A stretch of 64,000 nt of DNA, taken from Siculibacillus sp. GTDB taxonomy: Bacteria; Pseudomonadota; Alphaproteobacteria; Rhizobiales; Ancalomicrobiaceae. The position numbers and the translations under genes were made by a program. Below are positions 43,306 through 52,487 of this stretch, in pieces. Every line of letters starts with the position of its first letter. The first letter of the stretch is position 1. Where the stretch lies: assembly GCA_030247555.1 (NCBI GenBank), contig JAOTSD010000005.1:43325-107324 (forward strand). The letters are read 5' to 3'. Under the pieces are notes generated by a model. The model ran no database searches. It was not told the origin of the DNA and saw only the letters and a list, made by a program, of their open reading frames with translations.

Positions 43306-44736
43306 TCACAAGACCTTGCCGGGATTGAGGATCCCCTTGGGGTCGAGGGTCGCCTTGATCGCCCGCATGGTGGCCAGCGCCACCGGGTCCTTGACCTCGG
43401 CCAGCGCATGCTTCTTCAACCTGCCGATGCCGTGTTCGGCCGACACCGACCCGCCGTGCGCCAGCACCACGGCGTGGACGCGATCGTTGAGTTCGTCCCA
43501 CTTCGCCAGGTACTCCGCCTTGTCTGCCCCGACCGGCTGGGAGAAGTTGAAGTGGATGTTGCCGTCGCCGAGATGGCCGAAGGGCACCGGCCGGATCCCC
43601 GGAATGAAGGCCTCGGCGACGCGGATGCCCTCTTCGATCACCTCCGGCACCGAGGCGATCGGCACCGAGACGTCGTGCTTGATCGACCCGCCCTCGATGC
43701 CCTGCACCTCCGACATGCCCTCGCGGATGCGCCACAGCGCCGCCCGCTGGTCGAGCGAGCCGGCGATCACCGCGTCGTCGACCTCCCCCGCCTCCATCGC
43801 CTCGCCGAGCATGGCCTCGAAGGCCTCCTCGACACCCGCCTCGCTCGCCGAGGAGACCTCGATCAGCACGTACCAGGGGTGTCGGTCGGCGATCGGGTCG
43901 CGCGCTCCCGGAAGGTGTGCGACCACCAGATCGAGCCCGAAGCGCGGCATGAACTCGAATCCGGTGAGGGCCGGACCGAAGGCCCTCTTGGCCCGGCCGA
44001 GCAGCGCCACCGCGGCGGCCGGCGAGCCCACCGCGACGAAGGCGGTCGACTGCGATCTCGGCCGCGGCCAGAGCTTCAGCACCGCGGCGGTGATGATGCC
44101 GAGTGTGCCCTCGGAGCCCATGAACAGGTGCTTGAGGTCGTAGCCGGTGTTGTCCTTGCGCAGTTTGCCGAGCCCGTTCAGCACCCGGCCGTCGGCCAGC
44201 ACCACCTCGAGCCCGAGCACCAGATCACGGGCGTTTCCGTAGGCGATCACCTGGGTTCCGCCGGCATTGGTCGCGAGGTTTCCACCGATCGTACAGGAGC
44301 CTTCCGCCGCCAGCGACAACGGGAACAGCCGATCGACCGCTTCCGCCGCCTCCTGGGCGCCGAGAAGCGTCACGCCGGCCTCGACCGTCATCGTGTCGGT
44401 GACCGGATCGACCTCGCGGATCCGATCGAGTCGCTTCAGCGACAGCACGATCTCGTCGCCCGCCTCCGACGGCGTCTGCCCGCCGACGAGGCCGGTGTTG
44501 CCGCCCTGCGGCACGACCCGGATCCCGAACTCGTGCGCCAGCGCCATGACCGCCGCCACTTCCGCCGTCGTCTTCGGTCGGACCACCGCCGGGGTGGCGC
44601 CGTGATAGAGACCGCGCAGCTCGACGAGATGCGGTTCCACGTCGAAGGGCTCGGTGAGCACGTCCGCCGGCCCGACGATGGCACCGAGGCGCTCGATGAG
44701 GTCGGGCAGAGGAAGCGGCAGGTCGGCGGCGGTCAT
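43306..44736 (-). CDS. FAD-linked 2-hydroxyacid dehydrogenase (GlcD/D2HGDH family)
   Basis: 476 residues. An N-terminal PCMH-type FAD domain has VVPQGGNTGLVGGQ and GGNLATNAGGTQVIAYG, and the C-terminal FAD-oxidase domain has the metal-site HLGDGNIHFN and SAEHGIGRLK. Relatives oxidise D-2-hydroxyglutarate or D-lactate and pass electrons to quinone or ETF. It is a single-subunit form, not GlcDEF, as no partner genes are near. The start is ATG 44736 behind GAGGGATCCG. Confidence 0.9.
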   Translation of the reverse strand: MTAADLPLPLPDLIERLGAIVGPADVLTEPFDVEPHLVELRGLYHGATPAVVRPKTTAEVAAVMALAHEFGIRVVPQGGNTGLVGGQTPSEAGDEIVLSLKRLDRIREVDPVTDTMTVEAGVTLLGAQEAAEAVDRLFPLSLAAEGSCTIGGNLATNAGGTQVIAYGNARDLVLGLEVVLADGRVLNGLGKLRKDNTGYDLKHLFMGSEGTLGIITAAVLKLWPRPRSQSTAFVAVGSPAAAVALLGRAKRAFGPALTGFEFMPRFGLDLVVAHLPGARDPIADRHPWYVLIEVSSASEAGVEEAFEAMLGEAMEAGEVDDAVIAGSLDQRAALWRIREGMSEVQGIEGGSIKHDVSVPIASVPEVIEEGIRVAEAFIPGIRPVPFGHLGDGNIHFNFSQPVGADKAEYLAKWDELNDRVHAVVLAHGGSVSAEHGIGRLKKHALAEVKDPVALATMRAIKATLDPKGILNPGKVL

Positions 44737-44872
44737 CGGATCCCTCGGGAGCTGAGCACGGGCGCCCATAGATAGGGCGTGGACGCCGCCGCGGGCAACC
44801 CGCGCGGCACTCCGACTTGTGTCCGACGCCGTCACCGCCGGCGAAGGCGTCGCGCCGCCCGAGGGCCGGTCT

Positions 44873-47800
44873 TCATTCCGCCGGCGCGGCGACCGGCCGT
44901 GCCCCGCGGCGGCGAGCCGCCCAATTCGCCAACCGGTCCATCAGCAGATAGATCGCCGGTGTGGTGTAGAGGGTCAGCACCTGCGAGACGACGAGACCGC
45001 CGACGATGGTGACGCCGAGCGGCCGGCGCATCTCCGCTCCCGCCCCGCTCGCCAGCACCAGCGGCAGCGCCCCGAGCAGCGCGGCGAGCGTCGTCATCAG
45101 GATCGGCCGGAAACGCTCGACCGCCGCCACCCGCACCGCCTCGGCCGGGGCGAGACCGTGATCGCGCGTCGCCATCAGGGCGAAGTCGACCAGGAGGATG
45201 CCGTTCTTCTTGACGATGCCGATGAGCAGGATGATGCCGATCAACCCGACGAGATCGAGCTGCATGCCGAAGCCCTTGAGCGCGATCAGCGCCCCGAGCC
45301 CGGCCGGCGGCAGCGTCGAGATGATGGTCAGCGGGTGGATCAGGCTCTCGTAGAGCACGCCGAGGATGACGTAGACGGCGAACAGCGCCGTCACCACCAG
45401 CACCCAGGTGTTTCCGGACGACTTGGCGAACTCCTTGGCGTCGCCCGCGAAATCGGCGTGGAGCGTATCCGGCGGATGCAGCTCCGCGAAAGCGGCGCGC
45501 ACCTTCGCGGTCGCCTCGTCGAGGGTGACGCCCGGCGCCGCGTCGAAGGTCACCGTCACGGACGGGAACTGCTTCTGATGGTTCACCGAGAGCGGCGCCG
45601 TCCGACGTTCGACCCGCGCCACCGCCGCCAGCGGCACCTGCCGCCCGCCGGACGCGGTGACCCACAAGCCCTCGATGTCGGAGGGGTCGCGCGCCCTTTC
45701 CCCCTCCACCTCGAGCACCACGCGGTACTGGTTGCGCGAGCCGTGGATGATCGAGATCAACCGCTGCGCATAGGCGTTGGCCAGCGCCGTGTCGACGTCG
45801 CGCACCGCGACCCCGAGGCGCGCCGCCGCCATGCGGTCGATCACCACTTCGGCCTGGAGCCCGGCGGTCATGCGGTCGCTCGACACGTCGATGATCTCCG
45901 GCACCTTCTTCAACGCATCGACGACCTTGGGCGCCCAGAGGACCAACTCGTCGAAATCGGGGTCCCAGAGGGTGAACTGATAGGGCGACTTGCCGACCCG
46001 CCCGCCGATGTGGAGGTCCTGCATCGGGATCATGAAGACCCGGATGCCGGCGACCACCTCGAGCGACTTCCTGAGCCGCGCCATCACCCTGCGCGACGGC
46101 TCGCCCCCCTCCTTCACCGTCTTCAGCGACATGAAGATACGGCCGTTGTTGACCGCACCCATGCCGCCGCCGACCGACGAAGCGACGCCCTTGACCATCG
46201 GATCGGCGCGCACCACCTCGGTCGCCCGCTTCTGCAGGTCGACCATCGCCGGAAAGGACACGTCGGGGGAGGCCTCGGTGTAACCGAGCACCAGGCTGGT
46301 GTCGTCCTGCGGCACGAAACCCTTGGGCACGGCGACGAAGAGCCACGCCGTCGCCACCACGGTCGAACTCGCCAGCCCCAGCATCCACCAGGGATGGCGC
46401 AACGTGACGTCGAGCGTGCGCCCATAGGCGGTCGCGACCCGGCCCAGCACCCGATCGGACGTCAGCTCCGCCCATGTCGGCGGCCCCGGCCGGATGAATC
46501 GGCCGCAGATCATCGGCGTGACGGTGAGCGACATCACGGTCGACACCAGGATGGCGAAGGTCATGGTGAAGGAGAATTCGGCGAAGAACTTGCCGATCAT
46601 CCCGCCGGTGAACATCAGCGGGATGAAAGCGGCGATCAGCGACAGTCCGATCGCCACCACCGTGAAACCGATCTGCCGCGCCCCGACGAAGGCCGCGGTG
46701 AGCGGCGTGTCGCCCGCCACCCTGCGGCGATGGATGTTCTCGATCATCACGATGGCGTCGTCGACGACGAAACCGACCGCGATGGTCAGCGCCATCAGCG
46801 ACAGATTGTCGATCGAAAAGCCGGCCACCCACATCGCGGCGAAGGTTCCGGCGAGCGCCAGCGGCACGGTGATCCCGGCGGCGAAGGTCGACATCGCCCG
46901 TCCGAGGAAGACGATCACCACCATCATCACCAGACCGATCGACACGAACAGGGTGTTGCGCGTGTCGGCCACCGAAGCCCGAATGGTGACGGTTCGGTCG
47001 TTGACCACCGAGAAGGTCAGCTCCGCCGGAACCCAGCGCTTCAGATCGGGGATCAGCGCCCTCACGGCGTCGACCGTCTCGATGACGTTGGCGTCGACCT
47101 GTTTGGTGATGTTGAGGATCACCGCCGACTTGCCGTTGTACCAGCCGGCCGAGCGGGTGTTGCGCACCCCGGCGGAGACCTCGGCGACGTCGCCCACCCG
47201 CACGATCGCCCCGCCCGAGGCCTTGACGACGATGCGCGCATAATCCTCCGGTCGGGTGAGTGCTCCGCTCGTCGACAGGGTCTCGACGATCGCGTCACCC
47301 TGGATCGCGCCGACCGCGCCGCGCACGTTGGCGCCGGCGATCGCCTTGCGCAGATCGTCGAGGCCGATGCCGGCGGCGGCGAGCCGGGCGGGGTCGATCC
47401 TGACCCGGATCGCCGGTTGATCGCCGCCGGTGACCGTCACGTCGGCGACCCCCTTCACCTGCGCCAACCGCTGGACGATCACCGTGTCGGCGATGTCGTA
47501 GATCTCCGAGACCGACATGGTCTCCGAGGTCAGTGCCAAGATCAGCACCGGCATTCCCGCCGGATTGAACTTGCGCAGCGACGGCGCGGTGGTCAGGTCG
47601 GAGGGCAGGTCGGTCGCCGCGGCGTTGATCGCCGCCTGCACGTCGCGCGCCGCCTTGTCGACCTTGCGCGACGGGTCGAACTGCACCGTGATGCTGGTCG
47701 CCCCGAGCAGCGAATTGGAGGTGATCTCCGACACCCCGGCGATGGCCCCGAGGTGACGTTCGAGCGGCGCGGCGACGCTCGCCGCCATGGTCTGCGGATC

Positions 47801-47965
47801 CGCTCCCGGACGGCTCGCCGAAACGCGGATGGTCGGGAAATCGATCGACGGCAGGCTCGCCACCGGAAGCTGGAAATAGGCGACCATTCCGGCCAGGAAC
47901 AGTCCGACGGCGAGGAGGATGGTCCCCACCGGGCGTCGGATGAAGGGACCGGAGATGTCGATCAT
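44873..47965 (-). CDS. RND efflux pump subunit 2 (MdtC/MuxC-like)
   Basis: 1030 residues, inner-membrane RND transporter with twelve helices and two large periplasmic loops. The proton-relay acidic pair lies in VGFVVDDAIVMIENI (TM4) and the relay Lys in GIVKKNGILLVDF (TM10). It follows a second, different RND gene with ATGA overlap, the layout of MdtABC and MuxABC-OpmB pumps whose two RND proteins form one heterotrimer. Substrates in such systems include novobiocin, bile salts and metals, unknown here. It is the last gene of the operon. Confidence 0.93.
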   Translation of the reverse strand: MIDISGPFIRRPVGTILLAVGLFLAGMVAYFQLPVASLPSIDFPTIRVSASRPGADPQTMAASVAAPLERHLGAIAGVSEITSNSLLGATSITVQFDPSRKVDKAARDVQAAINAAATDLPSDLTTAPSLRKFNPAGMPVLILALTSETMSVSEIYDIADTVIVQRLAQVKGVADVTVTGGDQPAIRVRIDPARLAAAGIGLDDLRKAIAGANVRGAVGAIQGDAIVETLSTSGALTRPEDYARIVVKASGGAIVRVGDVAEVSAGVRNTRSAGWYNGKSAVILNITKQVDANVIETVDAVRALIPDLKRWVPAELTFSVVNDRTVTIRASVADTRNTLFVSIGLVMMVVIVFLGRAMSTFAAGITVPLALAGTFAAMWVAGFSIDNLSLMALTIAVGFVVDDAIVMIENIHRRRVAGDTPLTAAFVGARQIGFTVVAIGLSLIAAFIPLMFTGGMIGKFFAEFSFTMTFAILVSTVMSLTVTPMICGRFIRPGPPTWAELTSDRVLGRVATAYGRTLDVTLRHPWWMLGLASSTVVATAWLFVAVPKGFVPQDDTSLVLGYTEASPDVSFPAMVDLQKRATEVVRADPMVKGVASSVGGGMGAVNNGRIFMSLKTVKEGGEPSRRVMARLRKSLEVVAGIRVFMIPMQDLHIGGRVGKSPYQFTLWDPDFDELVLWAPKVVDALKKVPEIIDVSSDRMTAGLQAEVVIDRMAAARLGVAVRDVDTALANAYAQRLISIIHGSRNQYRVVLEVEGERARDPSDIEGLWVTASGGRQVPLAAVARVERRTAPLSVNHQKQFPSVTVTFDAAPGVTLDEATAKVRAAFAELHPPDTLHADFAGDAKEFAKSSGNTWVLVVTALFAVYVILGVLYESLIHPLTIISTLPPAGLGALIALKGFGMQLDLVGLIGIILLIGIVKKNGILLVDFALMATRDHGLAPAEAVRVAAVERFRPILMTTLAALLGALPLVLASGAGAEMRRPLGVTIVGGLVVSQVLTLYTTPAIYLLMDRLANWAARRRGARPVAAPAE

Positions 47966-50900
47966 TCGCCCGCCCTCCCCGCCTCCGCCGCATCGGCGTC
48001 GATCGCCAGCTTCGCCCCGCCGCGCAGCCGCGCCGCGCCGCGCTCGATGGCGAGATAGACGACCGGTGTGGTGTAGAGGGTGAGCAACTGGGAGAGCAGC
48101 AGCCCGCCGACGATGGTGACGCCGAGCGGGATGCGCAGTTCGGCGCCCGGCCCGTGGGCGAGCGCCAGCGGCACCGCGCCGAGGAGCGCGGCCAGCGTCG
48201 TCATCATGATCGGCCGGAAACGCCTGTGGCAGGCCTCGACGATCGCCGCCTCGGGCCCGAGCCCGCGCGTCCGCTCCGCCATGATGGCGAAGTCGATCAT
48301 CATGATGGCGTTCTTCTTGACGATGCCCATCAGCAGCACGATGCCGATCAGCGCCACGATCGACAGTTCGAGCCCGGTGAGCGTCAGCGCGATCAACGCC
48401 CCGACGCCGGCCGAGGGCAGCGTCGTCAGGATGGTGAAGGGATGGGCGAAGCTCTCGTAGAGCACGCCCAGCACCACGTAGATGGTGACGATCGCCGCCA
48501 GGATCAGCCACGGCTGCGAGGCGAGCGAACGGGCGAACTCCGCCGCGTCGGCGTCCGGCTGGCCGATCACCGCGTCCGAGATGCCGATCTCTCGGCGTAC
48601 CGTCTCGATCGCCCCGAGCGCCTGCTCCAGCGACACGTCCTCGGCGGTGTCGAAGGAAAGCGTCGCCGCCGGGAACTGATCGGACCGGGTGACCGACAAC
48701 GGAGCCGTCCGCCGCGTGATGGTGGCGAAGGAGGACAGCGGTACCGGCACGCCGCCGGTGCCGGCCACGTGCAACCGGTTCATCGCCGTGACGTCGCGCG
48801 CCTGTTTCGGATCGACCTCGAGCACCACCCGGTATTGGTTCGACTGGGCGTAGATGGTCGAGATCTGGCGTTGCGAGAAGGCGTTCGACAGCATGTCGTC
48901 GATCGCCTGCACCGAGACGCCGAAGCGCCCGGCGCGATCGCGGTCGATCTCGACGTGGGCGCGCAATCCGCCTTCCTGAATCTCCAACGCCACGTGGCGG
49001 AACTCGGGCCGCGCCGCCAGCGCCGCGGTCAGCGTTCGGCCGCCGTCCGTGATCAGCCGCCCGTCGGTGCCGGTCAGCGTGTACTGGTACTGCGAGCGCG
49101 AGGTGCGGGTGCCGATCCGCACGTCCTGCACCGGCTGGACGAAGACCGTCGCCCCCGGCACCGCCGCGCCGAGCCGACGCAACCGCTCCGCGATCGCCGC
49201 GGCATCGGCCGTGCGGCTCTCCCGCGGCTTCAGATCGACCGTCAGGCGAGCCGTGTTGCCGGTGGCGTTGAGCGAGCCGACGCCGAGTACCGAGATCACA
49301 CCGGCGACGTCCGGATCGGTCTCGAAGGCCCGCGCCACCCGGTCCTGCAATCGGACCATCTCGGCGAAGGACGACTGTGGCGCCCCGTCGAGCACCACCG
49401 AGACGAGGCCGGTGTCCTGCTTCGGCAGGAAGCCCTTCGGCGCCGACACGTAGAGCCAGCCGGTCAGCACCAGCGTCGCGGCCGTGACGACGAGCACCAG
49501 CCCCTGCCGCCCGAGCGCCCAGGCGAGCGAGCGCTCGTAGCCGCGCGCCATCGCCGTGATCGGCCATTCGAAGGCGGCGAGGAGCCGGCCGAGAAGGGAC
49601 TTCGGGTCGTGATGCTCCTCGCCGCGCAGGAGCCGCCCGCACATCATCGGCGTCAGCGTCAGCGACACCACCGCCGACACCACGACCGCGATCGACAGCG
49701 TCAGCGCGAACTCGCGGAACATCCGGCCGACGAGCCCGGTCATGAACAGGAGCGGGATGAAGACCGCGATCAACGACAGGGTGAGCGAGATGACGGTGAA
49801 ACCGATCTCGGCCGCGCCCTCGCGCGCCGCCTCGAGCGGTGAGAGGCCACCCTCCTGCCGGCGCACGATGTTCTCGATCATCACGATCGCGTCGTCGACG
49901 ACGAAACCGGTGCCGATGGTCAGCGCCATCAGCGACAGATTGTCGAGACTGAAGCCGACCGCCCACATCACCGCGAAGGTGGCGACGATGGAGAGCGGCA
50001 GGGTCACGCCGGCGATGATCGTCGCCCGCGCCGAACGCAGGAAGACCAACACCACCATCACCACCAGCGCCGCCGACAGCACCAGGGTGAACTGCACCTC
50101 GGCGATCGAGGCACGGATGATGTCGGTGCGGTCGTGGACCACCCGGAGCGTCACGCCGGCCGGCATCGAGCGCTGCAACCGCGGCACCTCCGCCATCAGC
50201 CGGCCGACCGTCTCGACGATGTTGGCGCCCGGCTGCTTCTGGACGTCGAGGATCACCGCCGGCGCGCCGCGATACCAGCCGCCGACATGGGTGTCCTCGA
50301 GCCCCTCGACCGCCTCCGCCACGTCGCCGAGCAACACCGTGTTGCCGTTCTTCTTGGCGACCACCAGCTTGGTGAAGCCTTCGACCGCGGCGATCTGATC
50401 GTTGGCGCCGATCGTGTAGGACTGGGTCGGCCCGTCGAGCGCTCCCTTGGAGCCGGCGACGTTGCCGGCGACGATCGCCGTCCTGATGTCCTCGAGACCG
50501 AGCCCGTAGGCGGCGAGCCGCATCGGATCGGCCTTGATCCGGATCGCCGGACGCACGCCGCCGGCCAGCGACACCCGCCCGACACCGGAGACCTCCGACA
50601 GTCGCGGCGTGATCAGCGTGTCGCCGAGATCGGAGAGCACTCGCAGCGGTGCCGTGTCGGAGGAGAGCGCCAGGGTGAGGATCGGCGTGTCGGCCGGATT
50701 GACCTTCGAATAGACCGGCGGATAGGGCAGGCTCGACGGCAGGGTCGATCCGGCGGCGTTGATCGCCGCCTGCACGTCCTGAGCCGCCGCGTCGATGTCG
50801 CGGTCGAGGGCGAACTGCAGGGTGATGCGGCTGAGCCCGTAGGAGCTCTCCGAGGTCATCGAGGTCAGCGACGGGATCTGCCCGAACTGCCGCTCGAGCG

Positions 50901-51096
50901 GCGCCGTGACGATGTCGGCGATGGTCTCCGGGTTGCCGCCGGGCAGGCGCGTGGTGATCTGCAGCGTCGGGAAGTCGACCTGCGGCAATGACGACACCGG
51001 CAGCCGCAGGAAGCCCATCACACCGAGGATCAGCACCGCCACCGCGATCAGCGACGTGGCGATCGGCCGGTCGATGAAGGGCCGCGAGACGCTCAT
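47962..51096 (-). CDS. RND efflux pump subunit 1 (MdtB/MuxB-like)
   Basis: 1044 residues with the RND architecture. FVVDDAIVMIENIVRR in TM4 and GIVKKNAIMMIDFAIMAE in TM10 hold the proton-relay residues, so this pump, like its partner, looks energised. It overlaps the adaptor gene by 4 bp (ATGA at 51096) and overlaps the next RND gene the same way, so the three proteins should be made in fixed ratio. Export of hydrophobic compounds across both membranes via the linked outer-membrane channel is the likely role. Confidence 0.93.
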   Translation of the reverse strand: MSVSRPFIDRPIATSLIAVAVLILGVMGFLRLPVSSLPQVDFPTLQITTRLPGGNPETIADIVTAPLERQFGQIPSLTSMTSESSYGLSRITLQFALDRDIDAAAQDVQAAINAAGSTLPSSLPYPPVYSKVNPADTPILTLALSSDTAPLRVLSDLGDTLITPRLSEVSGVGRVSLAGGVRPAIRIKADPMRLAAYGLGLEDIRTAIVAGNVAGSKGALDGPTQSYTIGANDQIAAVEGFTKLVVAKKNGNTVLLGDVAEAVEGLEDTHVGGWYRGAPAVILDVQKQPGANIVETVGRLMAEVPRLQRSMPAGVTLRVVHDRTDIIRASIAEVQFTLVLSAALVVMVVLVFLRSARATIIAGVTLPLSIVATFAVMWAVGFSLDNLSLMALTIGTGFVVDDAIVMIENIVRRQEGGLSPLEAAREGAAEIGFTVISLTLSLIAVFIPLLFMTGLVGRMFREFALTLSIAVVVSAVVSLTLTPMMCGRLLRGEEHHDPKSLLGRLLAAFEWPITAMARGYERSLAWALGRQGLVLVVTAATLVLTGWLYVSAPKGFLPKQDTGLVSVVLDGAPQSSFAEMVRLQDRVARAFETDPDVAGVISVLGVGSLNATGNTARLTVDLKPRESRTADAAAIAERLRRLGAAVPGATVFVQPVQDVRIGTRTSRSQYQYTLTGTDGRLITDGGRTLTAALAARPEFRHVALEIQEGGLRAHVEIDRDRAGRFGVSVQAIDDMLSNAFSQRQISTIYAQSNQYRVVLEVDPKQARDVTAMNRLHVAGTGGVPVPLSSFATITRRTAPLSVTRSDQFPAATLSFDTAEDVSLEQALGAIETVRREIGISDAVIGQPDADAAEFARSLASQPWLILAAIVTIYVVLGVLYESFAHPFTILTTLPSAGVGALIALTLTGLELSIVALIGIVLLMGIVKKNAIMMIDFAIMAERTRGLGPEAAIVEACHRRFRPIMMTTLAALLGAVPLALAHGPGAELRIPLGVTIVGGLLLSQLLTLYTTPVVYLAIERGAARLRGGAKLAIDADAAEAGRAGE

Positions 51097-52487
51097 GGCC
51101 GTGCGCCCGGTCGCGAGCCCCCGCCGTCACCCGCGGCGCCGTCGCCCTGCGGCCGCCGCCGACCCTCGCCGCCGCCGCTTCCCGGTCCGCGTCGTTCGCC
51201 CGGTCGCGTCGCGGTCGCATCGGGCGAAGCCGGAGCCGCCGCCGCTCCCGCCGCCGGCGTCGGCTTGACCTTGGCGCCGTCGGTCAGGCGGGTGAAACCG
51301 GTGGTCACCACCGTGTCGCCGACCGCGACACCAGAGGCGATCACGGCGCGATGTTCGTCCTGACGGACGATCGTCACCGACCGCCGCGCCACCTTGTCCT
51401 CGCCGCCGACGACATAGACGAAGGCGCCTTCGGAACCGCGTTGCACCGCCGCCGTCGGCACCACCGTCGCCCGTCGCAACGTGTCGACCAACACCCGCAC
51501 GTCGACGAACTGCCCCGGCCACAACCGCGTCTCGGCGTTGGGCAGGGTCGCCTTGATCTTCACGGTGCCGGTGGTGCTGTCGACCAGATTGTCGATGACC
51601 TCGACCTGACCGCGATCGAGCACGGTGCGGGTTTCGCCGCCGATCACCTCCACCGGCACCCCGCCACGGGCCTGCGCCGCCAAGAGCGCCGGCAACTGTT
51701 GTTGCGGCAGGGTGAAGGTGACCGAGATCGGCCGGATCTTGGCGATCGAGACGATGCCCGTGGTGTCGGAAGCGCGCACCAGCGTACCCACCTCGACCGT
51801 GCGGATGCCGGTTCGCCCCGAGATCGGAGCGCGGATCGTGGTGTTGTCGAGATCGATCTTCGCCGCGTCGATGATGCCCTGATCGATCTTCAGCTGCGCC
51901 TCGAGCTTGGCGACCGTGGCGCGTTGGGTGTCGGCCTGCTGGCGCGAGCCCGACTCCGACCGGGCCAAGCGCTCGTAGCGATCGAGATCGATGCGGGCGT
52001 TGCGCAATTCGGCCTCGTCCTGCTCGCGCCGCGCCACCGCTTGATCATGGACCGCCTTGTAGCTCGCCGGATCGATGCGGACGATCACCGCCCCGGCCTC
52101 GACGTCCTCGCCCTCGCGGAAGCCGATCTCGACGACTCGGCCTTCGACCTGGGCGCGGACGGTCACCTGGGCGAAAGCCTGTACGGTGCCGATGCCTTCG
52201 AAGAACACCGGCACGTCTTCGTGCGTCACCGCCGCCACCATCACCGGCGTCGGGCCATCGGCCGGCCCCATCCCGCCGGGCCGCCGCCCGCCACCCGGAC
52301 CTCCGCCACCACCCGGCCCCCCGCCCCCACCCGGGCCGAGACCGACGCCGGGGCCGGGACCCGAGGCGGCGGACGCCGCCGGTTTCGTCTCCCCCGAGAG
52401 CTGCGGCAGCCATCCGCGCTGCCAAGCGACGGCCCCGGCCACCGCCGCGACCGCCAAGAGGAGAAGGAGGATGCGTGTCTTGCTCAT
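51093..52487 (-). CDS. RND efflux periplasmic adaptor protein (MdtA/MuxA-like)
   Basis: 464 residues. One N-terminal signal anchor (about 5-22) is followed by the barrel-sandwich lipoyl part (VTVRAQVEGRVVEIGFREGE), an alpha-helical hairpin (about 140-200) and beta-barrel (DNTTIRAPISGRTGI). It bridges the RND pump and the outer-membrane channel. Oddly it has a long Gly/Pro-rich linker at about 43-74 between anchor and fold and another Gly/Arg/Asp-rich stretch at the C-terminus. The ATG at 52487 overlaps the channel gene stop (ATGA). Confidence 0.93.
   Translation of the reverse strand: MSKTRILLLLLAVAAVAGAVAWQRGWLPQLSGETKPAASAASGPGPGVGLGPGGGGGPGGGGGPGGGRRPGGMGPADGPTPVMVAAVTHEDVPVFFEGIGTVQAFAQVTVRAQVEGRVVEIGFREGEDVEAGAVIVRIDPASYKAVHDQAVARREQDEAELRNARIDLDRYERLARSESGSRQQADTQRATVAKLEAQLKIDQGIIDAAKIDLDNTTIRAPISGRTGIRTVEVGTLVRASDTTGIVSIAKIRPISVTFTLPQQQLPALLAAQARGGVPVEVIGGETRTVLDRGQVEVIDNLVDSTTGTVKIKATLPNAETRLWPGQFVDVRVLVDTLRRATVVPTAAVQRGSEGAFVYVVGGEDKVARRSVTIVRQDEHRAVIASGVAVGDTVVTTGFTRLTDGAKVKPTPAAGAAAAPASPDATATRPGERRGPGSGGGEGRRRPQGDGAAGDGGGSRPGARP

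Noticed and set aside
44873..51220. A single 2115-codon minus-strand frame across the RND genes
   Set aside because: Only the part from 47965 downward is the real second RND gene. The upstream part is an off-frame reading of the first RND gene, which has its own intact frame.
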